Origin: Acanthamoeba lenticulata
Lineage: Eukaryota; Discosea; Longamoebia; Acanthamoebidae
Direction: 5' to 3'
Length of the DNA: 17,263 nt
Assembly: GCA_002179805.1 (NCBI GenBank)
Contig: NAVB01000807.1
Coordinates: 1-17,263, forward strand
In this document: positions 17,199 through 17,263 of the stretch, in pieces
Numbering within the stretch: the stretch's first letter is position 1
How the letters are laid out: each line of letters starts with the position of its first letter
Translations under genes and position numbers: made by a program
Notes under the pieces: model-generated
Told to the model about the DNA's origin: nothing
The model's input: the letters and a program-made list of their open reading frames with translations, nothing else
The model's database searches: none

Positions 17199-17263
17199 CT
17201 GCATTTCAATTATTATAATTATTAGCAATAATAATTGAATCCAACAAATAAACAATTCAAAAA
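17199..17263 (-). other. AT-rich intron of the peptidase gene, continuing past the window
   Basis: 65 bp, mostly A and T, ending on the minus strand with attgaaatgcag at the exon border. The donor is beyond the right edge. Confidence 0.7.

Noticed and set aside
1..17263. CRISPR arrays, insertion sequences, retroelements, rRNA, giant-virus insertions
   Set aside because: There are no regularly spaced direct repeats with unique spacers, no transposase or reverse transcriptase motifs and no target-site duplications; the only tandem repeats are the LIM coding repeats and microsatellites.

Overview
The window looks like nuclear DNA of a free-living amoebozoan, most likely Acanthamoeba (A. castellanii-like). 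The reasons are GC-rich exons broken by many short GT-AG introns (about 50-200 nt), very small intergenic spaces, genes packed on both strands, and a large receptor that joins extracellular binding domains to tyrosine-kinase-like (TKL) kinases and a class III cyclase domain. The species is inferred from style and domain content, not from a database match. Exon boundaries were placed by hand from reading frame, splice dinucleotides and family motifs. For every complete gene model except the 3' end of the cap methyltransferase, the exon lengths sum to an intact frame.

Layout, left to right. (1) The 3' part of a secreted CAP/SCP-domain protein (+, to 897). (2) An mRNA cap guanine-N7 methyltransferase (-, 2281 down to about 894), convergent with the first gene. 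(3) A dephospho-CoA kinase with a C-terminal membrane anchor (+, 2340-3242), divergent from the methyltransferase across only 58 bp. (4) About 760 bp with no supported gene but with foldback elements. (5) A type II membrane glycosyltransferase of family GT8 (+, 4000-5920, 6 exons). (6) The centrepiece, a 21-exon receptor of about 1708 residues (+, 6240-13265): signal peptide, two tandem PstS-like periplasmic-binding-protein domains, EGF-like module, transmembrane helix, TKL kinase 1, class III cyclase-like domain, TKL kinase 2. (7) An unrecognised acidic-tailed protein (+, core 13759-14493, possibly starting at 13436). (8) A single-LIM protein with 27-residue repeats, a proline-rich linker and a Gly/Tyr-rich repetitive tail (+, 14673-16167). 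(9) The C-terminal part of an M3 metallopeptidase resembling mitochondrial intermediate peptidase (-, 17198 down to 16365), which continues past the right edge.

These genes do not form a pathway; they are ordinary eukaryotic neighbours. The most unusual one is the receptor. Both kinases keep their catalytic motifs. The cyclase domain between them has lost its transition-state Asn and Arg and apparently one metal-binding Asp, so it reads as a pseudocyclase. The two outer PstS-like domains keep the fold signatures but lack the Arg and Ser-Gly-Thr loop that grips phosphate, so the ligand is probably not phosphate. The splice donors are also distinctive: 32 of the 37 I placed have C at intron position +4, and GT-N-CG is the usual form.
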